From the NCBI GenBank assembly GCA_005862225.1, contig SZXV01000003.1, positions 124,001-188,000 on the forward strand: 64,000 nt of DNA, written 5' to 3'. Source of the stretch: Chlorobium sp. (GTDB lineage: Bacteria; Bacteroidota; Chlorobiia; Chlorobiales; Chlorobiaceae). Shown in pieces: positions 25,136 through 34,118 of this stretch. Under the pieces are notes generated by a model. It saw nothing but the letters and a program-made list of their open reading frames with translations, did not search any database and had not been told where the DNA came from. Position 1 is the stretch's first letter; each line of letters starts with the position of its first letter. Both the position numbers and the translations under genes were made by a program.

Positions 25136-27562
25136 TCACAGGTTTTTCAGCCGCAGGGAGTTGCTTACCACAACAAGGGAGCTGGTCACCATCAGCAGTG
25201 CGGAGATGATGGGGTGCAGCACCCCCGACACGGCAAGTGGCAGCGCTATGAGATTATACGAAAAGGCCCAGACAAGGTTCTGCCTGATGATGGAAAAACA
25301 TCGCGAGGAGCTTGTAATCAGGGTGTTGATGAGCCTGAGATCGTCGTTCAGGATGGCAACGCTGGCGCTCTCAAGGGCAATGGCTGAGGCATGGCCGAGG
25401 GTGACGCCGATGTCGGCTTCGGTCAGGGCGGGCGCGTCATTGATGCCGTCGCCGACCATCATGACGCATTCTCCGTTTGCTTTCAGGGCGCGGATCACCG
25501 CCGCTTTTTCGAGGGGGCCAAGCCCGGCCTGTACGTCGGTGATGCCGCATTTGGCAGCGATGTAGTTTGCTACTCCACGGTTGTCGCCGGTCAGCATCAT
25601 CAGGGCAAACCCTTTTTTCCGCAGCCCCTCAATAAGGGGAAGGGCATCCGTGCGCAGGTCGTCAATCATCCCGATTACTCCGGCCAGTTTGTTGCCGCAG
25701 GCGACCATCACCACGGTTTTCCCTTCAGCTTCGAGTGATGCGGTGTGGTCGCTCTCTTGACGCTCAATCTGAACACCCTCCTCATCCATAAAAGCCTTTG
25801 AGCCTGCCCGCCAGAGAGTTCCTGCAATCACCCCAGAAACTCCTCTGCCCGGCGTTGCCCTGAACTGTGTTACCGTCAGCCGTTCACCCTGCCATGCAGC
25901 CACAAGGGCGCGTCCGGTGGGGTGCTCCGAGGCAGCTTCGAGCGAGGCGACATGCTGCATCAACGTTGACGCGAGGCCGTAGTCGTGCAGGTTGGTCATG
26001 GAGGGCTTGCCGGTGGTGATGGTGCCGGTTTTGTCGAGCACGACGGTGGTGGTTTTTGAGACGGTCTCAAAAATATCGCCCCCTTTGACGAGAATCCCTC
26101 TCTTTCCGGCAGAGGTGGTGCCGACCAGAATGGCGAGCGGCGTTGCCAGACCAAGGGCGCAGGGGCAGGCGATGACGAGCACCGAGACGGCGTTCATCAG
26201 GGCGGTGACGCTGCTGGCGGAGGTGAGTTTCCAGTAGAGAAAGGTGGCAAGCGCGAGGATGATGGTGGTCGGGACGAAATAACCGGCGGTTTTGTCGGCA
26301 ATGCCCTGAATCGGCGCCTTTCGTGCCTGGGCATCCTCCACCGTGCGGATAATAAGGGCAAGCAGGGTGCTCGCCGCATTGCCGGTGACCTGGATGCGGA
26401 GCCGTCCATTCATGGAGAAGCTTCCGGCAAACACCTCGCTGCCGGTTTTTTTAAGGACGGGATTTGATTCGCCGGTCAGCATCGCTTCGTTTACCTCCGC
26501 TTCACCATCCACAACCCTGCCATCAAGCGGAATCCGGTCGCCCGGGATGATCTCAATCATCTCCCCGCTTTGTACCGCAGCAACAGGCACCATACTGGTT
26601 TCGCCACTCTCTGCCACCCGCAGCGCCTCATGCGGTTGCAGCTCAGCCAGTTCAGCAATCGCGTTGCCTGCCTTGAGCCTTGAGCCTGCCTCCAGAAAGC
26701 GCCCCAGCAGAATGAAGGTGATGATCATCGAGGCGGTGTCGAAAAATATCTCCCCCCCATAGAAAATCATGGCAATGCTGTAACCGTAGGCCGAGAGTGA
26801 GCCAAGCGCCACCAGAACATCCATGTTGAGCGTCAGCCGTCTCAGCGAGCGGAGGGCGCTTGAAAGAAAGGGATAGCCAGAGTAGAAGAGCACCGGCGTG
26901 GCCAGCGCCCATGAGATAAGCTGGAAAGCAAGCCGGTAACGCTCCTCAATTCCCTCAAAAAAGCCCGCGTAGAGTGCGGTGGTAAAGAGCATGAGCTGCA
27001 TGGAGAAAAATCCGGCGGTGCCGAAGCGCAGCAGCAGCTCCTGTTTCTCCCGGGCAAACATATCGGCACTTCCATTGCCATGGCAGGGGTGGGGCAGGTA
27101 GCCGATGGAGCGGATGGCGTTCAGTATAACTTCGAGGCTCACCTCTTCACCACTCCAGGTGATGGTTGCCTTGTGGGTGGCATAGTTCACCCTTACCGAG
27201 AGCACCCCGTCAAGCTTCATCAGAAACTTTTCGATAAGCCAGACACAGGAGGCGCACCTGATGCCTGAGAGGAGCAGCTCAATCCGATGCTCCTTGCCGT
27301 TGATGATGACGGTGTCGCTGAAGGCCGAGGCCTGAAGTTTTACCCCGGTTGCCGGAGGGCCGGGCTGCCAGTCGCACCGCTGGTTGTAGAAGGCGTCAAG
27401 CGAGTTGCTGTGGATAAGCTCATACACGCCAAGGCAACCGTGGCAGCAAAACACCTTGCGCTCTCCGTTGATCTCAACGATAATGGCCGATGCCCGGCTG
27501 GTCTCCTGCAGGCAGTGGTCGCAGCGCAGCCTTTCGGGCGATGGTTGGTCACTCTCTGACAT
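25136..27562 (-). CDS. ccoI: Copper-translocating P1B-type ATPase CcoI (FixI)
   Basis: Exports copper across the inner membrane for assembly of the heme-copper centre of the cbb3 oxidase. The 808-residue protein has a Cys-rich N-terminus (CDHCLQ, then CCHGCLGVYEL), a heavy-metal-associated domain with GIRCASC near residue 102, eight membrane segments, the transport motif ACPCALGLATP near 465, the phosphorylation site DKTGTITTGK near 511 and GDGINDAP near 705. Starts at ATG 27562, overlapping ccoH by 14 bp. Confidence 0.95.
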   Translation of the reverse strand: MSESDQPSPERLRCDHCLQETSRASAIIVEINGERKVFCCHGCLGVYELIHSNSLDAFYNQRCDWQPGPPATGVKLQASAFSDTVIINGKEHRIELLLSGIRCASCVWLIEKFLMKLDGVLSVRVNYATHKATITWSGEEVSLEVILNAIRSIGYLPHPCHGNGSADMFAREKQELLLRFGTAGFFSMQLMLFTTALYAGFFEGIEERYRLAFQLISWALATPVLFYSGYPFLSSALRSLRRLTLNMDVLVALGSLSAYGYSIAMIFYGGEIFFDTASMIITFILLGRFLEAGSRLKAGNAIAELAELQPHEALRVAESGETSMVPVAAVQSGEMIEIIPGDRIPLDGRVVDGEAEVNEAMLTGESNPVLKKTGSEVFAGSFSMNGRLRIQVTGNAASTLLALIIRTVEDAQARKAPIQGIADKTAGYFVPTTIILALATFLYWKLTSASSVTALMNAVSVLVIACPCALGLATPLAILVGTTSAGKRGILVKGGDIFETVSKTTTVVLDKTGTITTGKPSMTNLHDYGLASTLMQHVASLEAASEHPTGRALVAAWQGERLTVTQFRATPGRGVSGVIAGTLWRAGSKAFMDEEGVQIERQESDHTASLEAEGKTVVMVACGNKLAGVIGMIDDLRTDALPLIEGLRKKGFALMMLTGDNRGVANYIAAKCGITDVQAGLGPLEKAAVIRALKANGECVMMVGDGINDAPALTEADIGVTLGHASAIALESASVAILNDDLRLINTLITSSSRCFSIIRQNLVWAFSYNLIALPLAVSGVLHPIISALLMVTSSLVVVSNSLRLKNL

Positions 27563-28022
27563 TGAAGGTAAAGGCGGGATTTTTAAGCTCGTCGGAGAGA
27601 ATCGTCACCTGCCAGAGCGTTCGACCGCTCATGCAGCGCACAATAATTCCCTTTCCCTCATAGCGACAGGCGCTCTTTTTGACCAGTGTCACCTGATTTT
27701 TACCCATCTGCATCCCCGGCATTGAGAGGTCGAGCAACAGTGTTTCAGGCAGTTTGTCGCATGGGGTCACCGTGACGCTGAAGGTGAGCTCTTTCATGGC
27801 GCGTACCGGTTTCGGCTCAATGTTCAGCCTCACAGTTCGCTGACCAACGGTAACGGAGCAGGGCCCCTTGTGGATGTTACTCTCCTTTATCTGAAAATAG
27901 TGGGTGCTGTTTTCGTAATAGTTGCTGTCCACAAGGCCGTCGGCAGTCGTGTAGGCCACATAGATCCCGCAGCCCATGGCAAAGAAAAAAATCGGGTAAA
28001 CGATGTAGAAAAAAAGCTTCAT
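27549..28022 (-). CDS. ccoH: cbb3 oxidase assembly protein CcoH (FixH)
   Basis: A 157-residue protein with one N-terminal membrane anchor (MKLFFYIVYPIFFFAMG) and a periplasmic FixH domain, including LLLDLSMPGMQMGKNQVTL, the family's strongest motif. It interacts with CcoI and CcoN during assembly. ATG at 28022 overlaps the ccoG stop by 4 bp, and the 3' end overlaps ccoI. Confidence 0.9.
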   Translation of the reverse strand: MKLFFYIVYPIFFFAMGCGIYVAYTTADGLVDSNYYENSTHYFQIKESNIHKGPCSVTVGQRTVRLNIEPKPVRAMKELTFSVTVTPCDKLPETLLLDLSMPGMQMGKNQVTLVKKSACRYEGKGIIVRCMSGRTLWQVTILSDELKNPAFTFNVRE

Positions 28023-29122
28023 AGAAAAACGCTCTCCCGGTTGAGTGCAATGCCGCCTCCAGAGATGTTGAGATGCAGTTGCTCCAGCTTGCCGGACGAT
28101 TTCACCAGGATACGCCCATGCAGCACCGAAAATGGCGGCAACACAAGCGAATGTTCGCCGATAAGAGTAACGTTGTCGGGCGAAGAGAGTTCAAGGGCAA
28201 GCGGCTCTCCACCATTATTATAGATGGTGTATGAGTATCGGTTCAGGCCCGAGGGCAAGGGAGCATTGTCGCGGGTGACAAGAAAGTCAACGGGTGGACG
28301 GCTCCAGAGCAGCAGGAACAGAACAATTCCCGCAGCGGCGGTTGCGCCTCCAAGCCAGAAGGTTTTTGGACGGAATATCCGCCCCTTATAGTTCGGGAAG
28401 GGTGGCATACCCCTTTTTTCACTGAGCACCCGGCAGGCATCAATACATTCGGCACAGGCAATGCAGGCTGAACTCAACCCTTTCTTGATATCAATGCCGA
28501 CAGGGCAGACCCTGACGCACTCATCGCACTTCATACAGGTCGCATCCCTTGAAACATCATACTCGATCACCAGGGTGTCCTTGTCGAAGAGGGCATTCTG
28601 CAGCATGGCGTAGGGGCAGATCGAGGTACAGAATCCTCTTCCCAGAAATGCCAGCTCCAGATAGACCGCCACCCAGAGAACCAGAAAAAAGGTGCTCATG
28701 GTTGATGAGACAAAGAGTGTAGTCAGCGTCTCGGCAGGAGGCACAAAGTACCAGATCATGGTGATCGCTACCAGGGCAGAGAGAGGTATCAACAGAAGAT
28801 GCTGAATAGTTTTCTGATGTTTCCTTCCAAACAGCTTTGAGATGCTCTGGCTCAGGTCGAGCAGTACCGTCTGGGGGCAGAGCCAGCCGCACCAGACTCT
28901 TCCAAGAATGACCGTCACAAAAGCAATCAAGAGCAGGAAAAAGAGCGAAACGCCAAGAATAAGATAGAGCTCCCGGATCCAGATCACCGATCCGAAAACA
29001 TAGAGTTTGAGGGTTGGGATATCAAAGCGTAGCGCACTTTGACCATTGATGGTAAGAAACGGCAGGCCAGTCAGCATGACGGCCTGCAGGATTTCGATAG
29101 CTCTTCGGTATGGTTTCCACAA
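28019..29122 (-). CDS. ccoG: Cytochrome oxidase accessory ferredoxin CcoG (FixG/RdxA)
   Basis: Membrane-bound 2x[4Fe-4S] protein of 367 residues that reduces Cu(II) so that copper can be delivered to the oxidase. Several membrane segments, the sequence GRVWCGWLCPQTVLLDL, then cysteine clusters CMKCDECVRVCP (about 197-208) and CIACAECIDAC, followed by a soluble C-terminal beta domain. The only good start is a TTG at 29122 with CAGGAG nine bases upstream. Shorter than proteobacterial FixG (about 470 residues), mainly at the N-terminus. Confidence 0.93.
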   Translation of the reverse strand: MWKPYRRAIEILQAVMLTGLPFLTINGQSALRFDIPTLKLYVFGSVIWIRELYLILGVSLFFLLLIAFVTVILGRVWCGWLCPQTVLLDLSQSISKLFGRKHQKTIQHLLLIPLSALVAITMIWYFVPPAETLTTLFVSSTMSTFFLVLWVAVYLELAFLGRGFCTSICPYAMLQNALFDKDTLVIEYDVSRDATCMKCDECVRVCPVGIDIKKGLSSACIACAECIDACRVLSEKRGMPPFPNYKGRIFRPKTFWLGGATAAAGIVLFLLLWSRPPVDFLVTRDNAPLPSGLNRYSYTIYNNGGEPLALELSSPDNVTLIGEHSLVLPPFSVLHGRILVKSSGKLEQLHLNISGGGIALNRESVFL

Positions 29123-29149
29123 AATGGCAAGCTCCTGACTTGGTGAGAA

Positions 29150-29611
29150 TTACTTTTTCCTCAGACTTTCCAGAAAGGCAGCCAGTTTGCTGATTTTTTC
29201 TGAACCAATCTGCGGAAGGAATGCAGGCATACCGTTGGGGCGACCCTTGGCAATTGATTCATGGATATCCTTCGGGGTAGCTCCGTATTTGAGCGTTGCA
29301 GCGGTGAGATTGGGGCCGATTCCGCCTGTTGCATCCGCATTATGGCAGGCTGCGCAGGTGTTGGCATAGATCTCCTTGCCCTCCTTGATGGCCTCCTTGT
29401 CGCCGGAGTACTCTTTGACGGCAACAGATGTTTCTGATTTCGCCGCAGATGCCATCTCCTTGTCAAACTCTTTGTAGAACGACCAGCCTGAAATGGCCGG
29501 GGTATAGCGGACGATATAGCCGATCAAAAAAATAATCATCCCGAAAAAAAAGAGCAGCCAACCTTTGGGGATTTTGTTATGGCTCTCCTGGGGTTCTCCG
29601 GTATCATGCAT
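29150..29611 (-). CDS. ccoP: cbb3 oxidase subunit III CcoP, short single-heme form
   Basis: Electron-entry subunit of the oxidase. One membrane helix (GWLLFFFGMIIFLIGYIV), then a periplasmic cytochrome c domain with a single heme site CAACH and axial Met in GMPAF. Typical CcoP carries two hemes in about 300 residues; this has 153 and one heme. The ATG at 29611 has AGGAG six bases upstream; an ATG at 29617 and a TTG at 29632 are also in frame. Sits between ccoQ and ccoG. Confidence 0.92.
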   Translation of the reverse strand: MHDTGEPQESHNKIPKGWLLFFFGMIIFLIGYIVRYTPAISGWSFYKEFDKEMASAAKSETSVAVKEYSGDKEAIKEGKEIYANTCAACHNADATGGIGPNLTAATLKYGATPKDIHESIAKGRPNGMPAFLPQIGSEKISKLAAFLESLRKK

Positions 29612-29641
29612 GGTCATCTCCTTTTCGCTCAATTCTGTTAT

Positions 29642-29785
29642 TCAGTTGTCGTCATCAAGCATTCTGTGTTTTGGCGCCTCAATCTTCTGCTTTCGTTTCG
29701 GATTGTAGTAGTATGCTATGATTCCTGACGAAATCAAGGCAAGAAGCACGGTGAACGCCACATAAGCCAAGCCTGAAACATTCAT
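29642..29785 (-). CDS. ccoQ: Small cbb3 oxidase subunit CcoQ
   Basis: A 47-residue protein with one membrane helix (GLAYVAFTVLLALISSGIIA) followed by YYYNPKRKQKIEAPKHRML and an acidic end (DDDN). Position between ccoO and ccoP, size and topology all fit CcoQ/FixQ, which stabilises the complex. The ATG at 29785 overlaps the ccoO stop by ATGA and has GGAGG upstream. Confidence 0.85.
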   Translation of the reverse strand: MNVSGLAYVAFTVLLALISSGIIAYYYNPKRKQKIEAPKHRMLDDDN

Positions 29786-30453
29786 TTTGTTGCCTCCATG
29801 TTCTTGACATCCCGTCCAAGTTTCTGAAGGTAGGCAATCAGGGCATCCATCTCGGTCAGCTCCTTCTGCAGTTCCGGCGGCGTTACCTGATCACGGCTCT
29901 CTTTTGAGGGATAGCCGGCGTCAGTGACTTTTGCCCGGTATTGGGCGATCTGTTGCTGAACATCACGTTCAGAGTAGCCATAGCCAAGAGTGGAGGTTTT
30001 TTTGAATGAGTAGCTGGTGTCAAGCTTGTTGTGGGCAAGCCAGCCGTAAGGAGGCATGTTCGACTTTTCAAACATGCTTTGAGGGTGTGCGGTATGTTTG
30101 TAATGCCAGGAGTCAGGATATTTTCCGCCAACTCTGTTCAGATCAGGCCCGGTGCGCCGGGAGCCCCAGAGGAAGGGACGGTCGTAGGCGAACTCCTCAG
30201 GTTTTGAGTACTCGCCGTAGCGGAGCACTTCGGTTCTCAGTGGGCGAACGGTCTGGGTGTGGCAGTTGTTGCACCCTTCACGCATATAGATGTCGCGACC
30301 CTCCTGTTCAACCGCAGTGTAAGGCTTTATGTAGGCGCTGACCGGTTGCGTCGACGGCATGAAAAGCGGAATAAAGACGGTGACGGTAGTACCGATCAGG
30401 ATAACAACGGCTGCAAGAAGAGCAAAAACAACCGGTTTTGAAGTAATCCCCAT
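29782..30453 (-). CDS. ccoO: cbb3 oxidase subunit II CcoO (monoheme cytochrome c)
   Basis: A 223-residue membrane-anchored cytochrome c, passing electrons from CcoP to CcoN. N-terminal anchor, then YMREGCNNCHTQTVRPL with the heme site near residue 60, and the family motif WGSRRTGPDLNRVGGKYPD. The methionine ligand region is present (SNMPPYGWL). 31 bp downstream of ccoN. Confidence 0.95.
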   Translation of the reverse strand: MGITSKPVVFALLAAVVILIGTTVTVFIPLFMPSTQPVSAYIKPYTAVEQEGRDIYMREGCNNCHTQTVRPLRTEVLRYGEYSKPEEFAYDRPFLWGSRRTGPDLNRVGGKYPDSWHYKHTAHPQSMFEKSNMPPYGWLAHNKLDTSYSFKKTSTLGYGYSERDVQQQIAQYRAKVTDAGYPSKESRDQVTPPELQKELTEMDALIAYLQKLGRDVKNMEATK

Positions 30454-30484
30454 GATGGCAGCTCCTGTTTGTTGATGTTGTCGT

Positions 30485-31876
30485 TTATGCTTCAGTCTGG
30501 TTGTGCTGTTTCCTGACGGTCATGATCAGATTCCAGGCGAACACCAGTATGCCGATAAAGTAGATAACACCGGCAACAAACCGCAACTTGTAATAAGGGT
30601 AAAGAGATGTTACGGTGTCAAGAAAATTGTACATCAGCGAGCCATCAGGGTTGGTGGCTTTCCACATGGCGCCCTGCTGGATTCCTGCAATCCACATGGT
30701 GATGGTCCAGGTGAACTGACCAACAAGAATAAGCCAGAAATGGGTGTTGGCAAGTTTCACGCTGTAGAGTTCCGTGTTGTTAATGCGCGGAATCATGTAG
30801 TAGAACGATGCCGAAATAATCATGGTTACCCATCCCATCGTCCCCATGTGTACATGTCCGACGACCCAGTCGGTATAGTGGAAAAAAGCATTGAGTGTTC
30901 TCAGTCCCTGAAGAGGTCCCTGGAGGGTCTGGAGTCCGTAAAAGGTGATGCCGGCAATGAAGAACTTGGTCAGATAATTGGTACGCATCTGATCCCAGTT
31001 TCCCTGAAGCGTGTAATAGCCATTGACCACTGAACCCCATGAGGGGGCAATCAGGAAGATGCTGAAGGCCATCGCGACAGTCTGGATCCACTCTGGCAGG
31101 GGAGTGAGCATAAGGTGGTGTGCACCAGTCCAGAGATAGGCAAAGTTTAGCGCCCAGAAAGAGACGATGGAGAGCCGGTGGCTATAAATTGGAAGGCCGG
31201 TGGACTTTGGCAGAAAATAGTAGAACATCGCCAGGATTGGTACGGTGAAGATAAATCCTACAATGTTGTGAGCATACCACCACTCGACATTGGCATCGTT
31301 TGCGCCGGAAAAGAGTGTGTACGATTTGAAGAGATTGATGGGGATTTCAAGGTTGTTGACAATATAGAGAATCGCAATGGCCACCGTCATGGAGATGATG
31401 TACCACAGAGAGATGTACATCTGCTTCTCCTGTCGTTTGATCAGTGTGCCAAAGACGTTGATGGCAAACATCACCCAGAAGATCACAACAACGATATCAA
31501 GAGGCCATTCCAGCTCGCCATATTCGCGGGTGGTGTTCATGCCGGCAAAGAGCGATATGGCCGCCAACGCTATGGCTGTGTTGAAAAGGTAAAGGTGCGC
31601 CTGTGCAAGCCGTGGAAAGAGAAGAGGTGTGCGAGTCAGTCGCTGAAGGATATAATAGGATGTTGAAAAAATTGCCGCGAGGCCGAATCCGAGTCCCAGT
31701 CCGTTGGTGTGAACCACGCGGAGACGTCCAAAACTGAGCCAGGGGGTAAGATTCAGCGCAGGATCGAACATTTCAAAGGCTAACCAGAGTCCAACCACTA
31801 AACCAATAACAAGCCAGAATAACGCTGAAAATGCAAATCCGCGCACTACCCTGTAGTTGTACCCTGCGTCGCTCAT
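30485..31876 (-). CDS. ccoN: cbb3 oxidase catalytic subunit CcoN
   Basis: Heme-copper oxidase catalytic subunit, 463 residues, about twelve membrane helices, with the conserved histidines for low-spin heme (RVVHTNGLGLGFG), CuB and heme b3 (WYAHNIVGFIFT, TGAHHLMLTPLPEW, HYTDWVVGHVHMGTMGW). Reduces oxygen to water with high affinity and pumps protons. Excellent GGAGG ribosome site before the ATG at 31876. First gene of the nine-gene cbb3 operon; the upstream 270 bp would hold its promoter, and I do not see an FNR-type TTGAT-N4-ATCAA box there. Confidence 0.97.
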   Translation of the reverse strand: MSDAGYNYRVVRGFAFSALFWLVIGLVVGLWLAFEMFDPALNLTPWLSFGRLRVVHTNGLGLGFGLAAIFSTSYYILQRLTRTPLLFPRLAQAHLYLFNTAIALAAISLFAGMNTTREYGELEWPLDIVVVIFWVMFAINVFGTLIKRQEKQMYISLWYIISMTVAIAILYIVNNLEIPINLFKSYTLFSGANDANVEWWYAHNIVGFIFTVPILAMFYYFLPKSTGLPIYSHRLSIVSFWALNFAYLWTGAHHLMLTPLPEWIQTVAMAFSIFLIAPSWGSVVNGYYTLQGNWDQMRTNYLTKFFIAGITFYGLQTLQGPLQGLRTLNAFFHYTDWVVGHVHMGTMGWVTMIISASFYYMIPRINNTELYSVKLANTHFWLILVGQFTWTITMWIAGIQQGAMWKATNPDGSLMYNFLDTVTSLYPYYKLRFVAGVIYFIGILVFAWNLIMTVRKQHNQTEA

Positions 31877-32106
31877 ATTTTCCTCCAGATCGTTTTTTGA
31901 TTATAGAGGAATGTAATGAGAAATATGGAATGATGTAAGGGAAATCTGCCTCTTAATGCTCATTTTCCTGTGCTACTAATATGTCCCCCGGACAGGGCTT
32001 GTATTCATAGCCTTCAATCAGAATTCAGAGATGTCGGTAATGTAATGAGGGTTATTCTGAGCCCGTCAGGCGCTACATGTCAGTAGCAAGGCATGTTGGT
32101 ATATCG

Positions 32107-32140
32107 AACACTCTCCGTACTCCGGTGTACGGAGAGTGTT
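32107..32140 (-). terminator. Strong hairpin after mtnA
   Basis: Perfect 14-bp inverted repeat (AACACTCTCCGTAC and its complement) with a six-base loop, seven bases after the mtnA stop codon. No T-run follows on the minus strand, so termination is plausible but not of the classic kind. It could also stabilise the mRNA end. Confidence 0.6.
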
Positions 32141-32147
32141 GGGATAC

Positions 32148-33212
32148 TCACTCCTCCATAAGAGCAGCAAGTTCGGTGATGTAGTTGCCGACGACAGCTT
32201 TTTTATCAGTGATGATGCCCCTGATAAATTGAGCCGGGGTGACATCAAACGCGTAATTGAGCACAGGGGTATTTGGCATGGCAACCTGAGTGCCGAAAAT
32301 GGTTCTCAGTTCGTCAGCATTGCGCTCCTCAATCGGAATGAACGTGCCATCTGGAATAGTGATATCAATGGTTGACACCGGCGCGGCAATGTAAAACGGG
32401 AGCTTGTGATGGTACAAACTGATGGCATGTGCGCAGGTACCGATCTTGTTGGCGGTGTCGCCGTTGGCGGCAATACGGTCGGCGCCGACAATACCGAAAT
32501 CAATCATGTCTCTCTGCATCAGGAATGCTGATGATGAATCTGAAATTGAAACATAAGGTATGCCATCCTGCTGAAGCTCCCAGGCGGTCAATCGAAGTCC
32601 CTGCAGGAGCGGACGGCTTTCGGCGGTAATGACACGCTCAATCAATCCTTCCTGCCAGGCAAGTCTGATGACTCCAAGCGCGGAACCTGTGCCGCAGCAG
32701 GCAAGGGTGCCGGTGTTGCAGTGGGTCAGCACATTGAGTTTGCGGGTTTTCAGGATGTGGGCAAGGTCAATTTTGATCTGATCAACACCGTGGCGCGACA
32801 TGAGATCGCAGTTGGCGATTTCATCATCATGGATTTTGCGGGCGGCATCGTTCATTTTTGCAAAGAGCGCCTCAATGGTATCAGCCTCAAAATTTTCAGC
32901 ATAGACCTTTTTCATCCGGGCAGCGGCAAAAAAGAGGTTGACTGCCGTCGGGCGTGAGGCTTCTACTTCGGTTACCAGCGTTTTGAAATATGCGGGAAAT
33001 TCCTCTTTGCTTCCCTCGAAGCTGTTGATGCCGAGGATGATCGTATAGGCAGCCGCAACACCAATCAGCGGCGCGCCGCGTACGGCAAGAGTCTTGATGG
33101 CCTCGATGGCCTCCTTGTAATTTTTTGTCGCTACATAATTCTCCTTGAGCGGCAGATACCGCTGGTCGAGGTAGTGAAGCGTGTTGTCTTTAAACGATAT
33201 GGCGTCTATCAT
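32148..33212 (-). CDS. mtnA: S-methyl-5-thioribose-1-phosphate isomerase
   Basis: Converts 5-methylthioribose-1-phosphate to 5-methylthioribulose-1-phosphate in methionine salvage. 354 residues with the family motifs THCNTGTLACCGTGSALGV (catalytic cysteine) and GADRIAANGDTANKIGT (catalytic aspartate), and the N-terminal TLAVRGAPLIGVAAAY. It follows a purine nucleoside phosphorylase gene by 15 bp, which can supply its substrate by cleaving methylthioadenosine. Other salvage enzymes are not in the window. Confidence 0.95.
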   Translation of the reverse strand: MIDAISFKDNTLHYLDQRYLPLKENYVATKNYKEAIEAIKTLAVRGAPLIGVAAAYTIILGINSFEGSKEEFPAYFKTLVTEVEASRPTAVNLFFAAARMKKVYAENFEADTIEALFAKMNDAARKIHDDEIANCDLMSRHGVDQIKIDLAHILKTRKLNVLTHCNTGTLACCGTGSALGVIRLAWQEGLIERVITAESRPLLQGLRLTAWELQQDGIPYVSISDSSSAFLMQRDMIDFGIVGADRIAANGDTANKIGTCAHAISLYHHKLPFYIAAPVSTIDITIPDGTFIPIEERNADELRTIFGTQVAMPNTPVLNYAFDVTPAQFIRGIITDKKAVVGNYITELAALMEE

Positions 33213-33227
33213 ACGTTGCTCGGGAAG

Positions 33228-34049
33228 TTAAAGGTTGGCGACAATGGATTTGAAAATAGAGGTCATTTTTGGCTCAGCATGGCCGGAGACCTCAATGATC
33301 TCTTCAATGCTGACAGATTTCAGACAGTCAGGGAAACACTCATCGGTAATGATGGACATACCGAAAACCTCTGTTCCCTGATGGACGGCGGCAATCACCT
33401 CCGGTACGGTTGACATGCCGACGACATCGGCGCCAAGTATACGTAACATGCGATATTCGGCACGTGTTTCAAGGCATGGGCCAGAAAGGGCGACATAAAC
33501 GCCGCGCTGTACCTTGATGCCCTGGTTCAGTGCAACCTCTTCAGCAAGTGCCAGAATTCTTGGAGAGTACGGGGCGCAGAGATCAGGAAAGCGGGAGCCA
33601 ATCTTTGGGTCGTTTGGCCCAATCAGCGGGTTGCCGCCAAGCAGGTTGATGTGGTCGTCAATCAGCATGATATCGCCTTTTCTGTAGCCGGGGTTCAGAC
33701 CGCCACAGGCATTGGTGATTCCAAGGGTTTTGATGCCGAGATGCTTCATGACCCGTATCGGAAAAACAATCTGGTGCATGGAGTAGCCTTCATAGAAGTG
33801 AAACCGTCCTTGCATGGCAACAACATTTTTACCGGCGAGTTGACCAAAAATCAGTTTTCCGTGATGGGTTTCAACCGTTGAAACAGGGAAGTTCGGAATA
33901 TCGCTGTAGTCAAGTGAAAATTCAATATCAATCTCCTTGACAAGAGCCCCAAGGCCTGTTCCCAGCACGATTCCGACAGGATAATCGGCGGATGTTTTTT
34001 TTCTGATAAAGGCGACAGCTTCCTGGATTTTTGCCTGCTGTGAAATCAT
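33228..34049 (-). CDS. Purine nucleoside phosphorylase (PNP-I / MTAP family)
   Basis: Trimeric-type phosphorylase of 273 residues with GTGLGALVKEI (phosphate loop), ETHHGKLIFGQLAGK, MQGRFHFYEGY and ITNACGGLNPGY, and the purine-binding LSGPCLETRAEYRML. Cleaves purine nucleosides with phosphate. The closest match by eye is to bacterial PNP (PunA); placement directly before mtnA suggests that methylthioadenosine may be a physiological substrate (inference). Confidence 0.93.
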   Translation of the reverse strand: MISQQAKIQEAVAFIRKKTSADYPVGIVLGTGLGALVKEIDIEFSLDYSDIPNFPVSTVETHHGKLIFGQLAGKNVVAMQGRFHFYEGYSMHQIVFPIRVMKHLGIKTLGITNACGGLNPGYRKGDIMLIDDHINLLGGNPLIGPNDPKIGSRFPDLCAPYSPRILALAEEVALNQGIKVQRGVYVALSGPCLETRAEYRMLRILGADVVGMSTVPEVIAAVHQGTEVFGMSIITDECFPDCLKSVSIEEIIEVSGHAEPKMTSIFKSIVANL

Positions 34050-34118
34050 GATAGGTGTGTTTTACAGGTTAATTGATAATAGGTTATAAAACGTTTTTCT
34101 GGAGCCGCAAACAACGCT

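Noticed and set aside
31877-32106. FNR/Anr box upstream of ccoN
   Set aside because: No TTGAT-N4-ATCAA-like sequence is visible in the gap.
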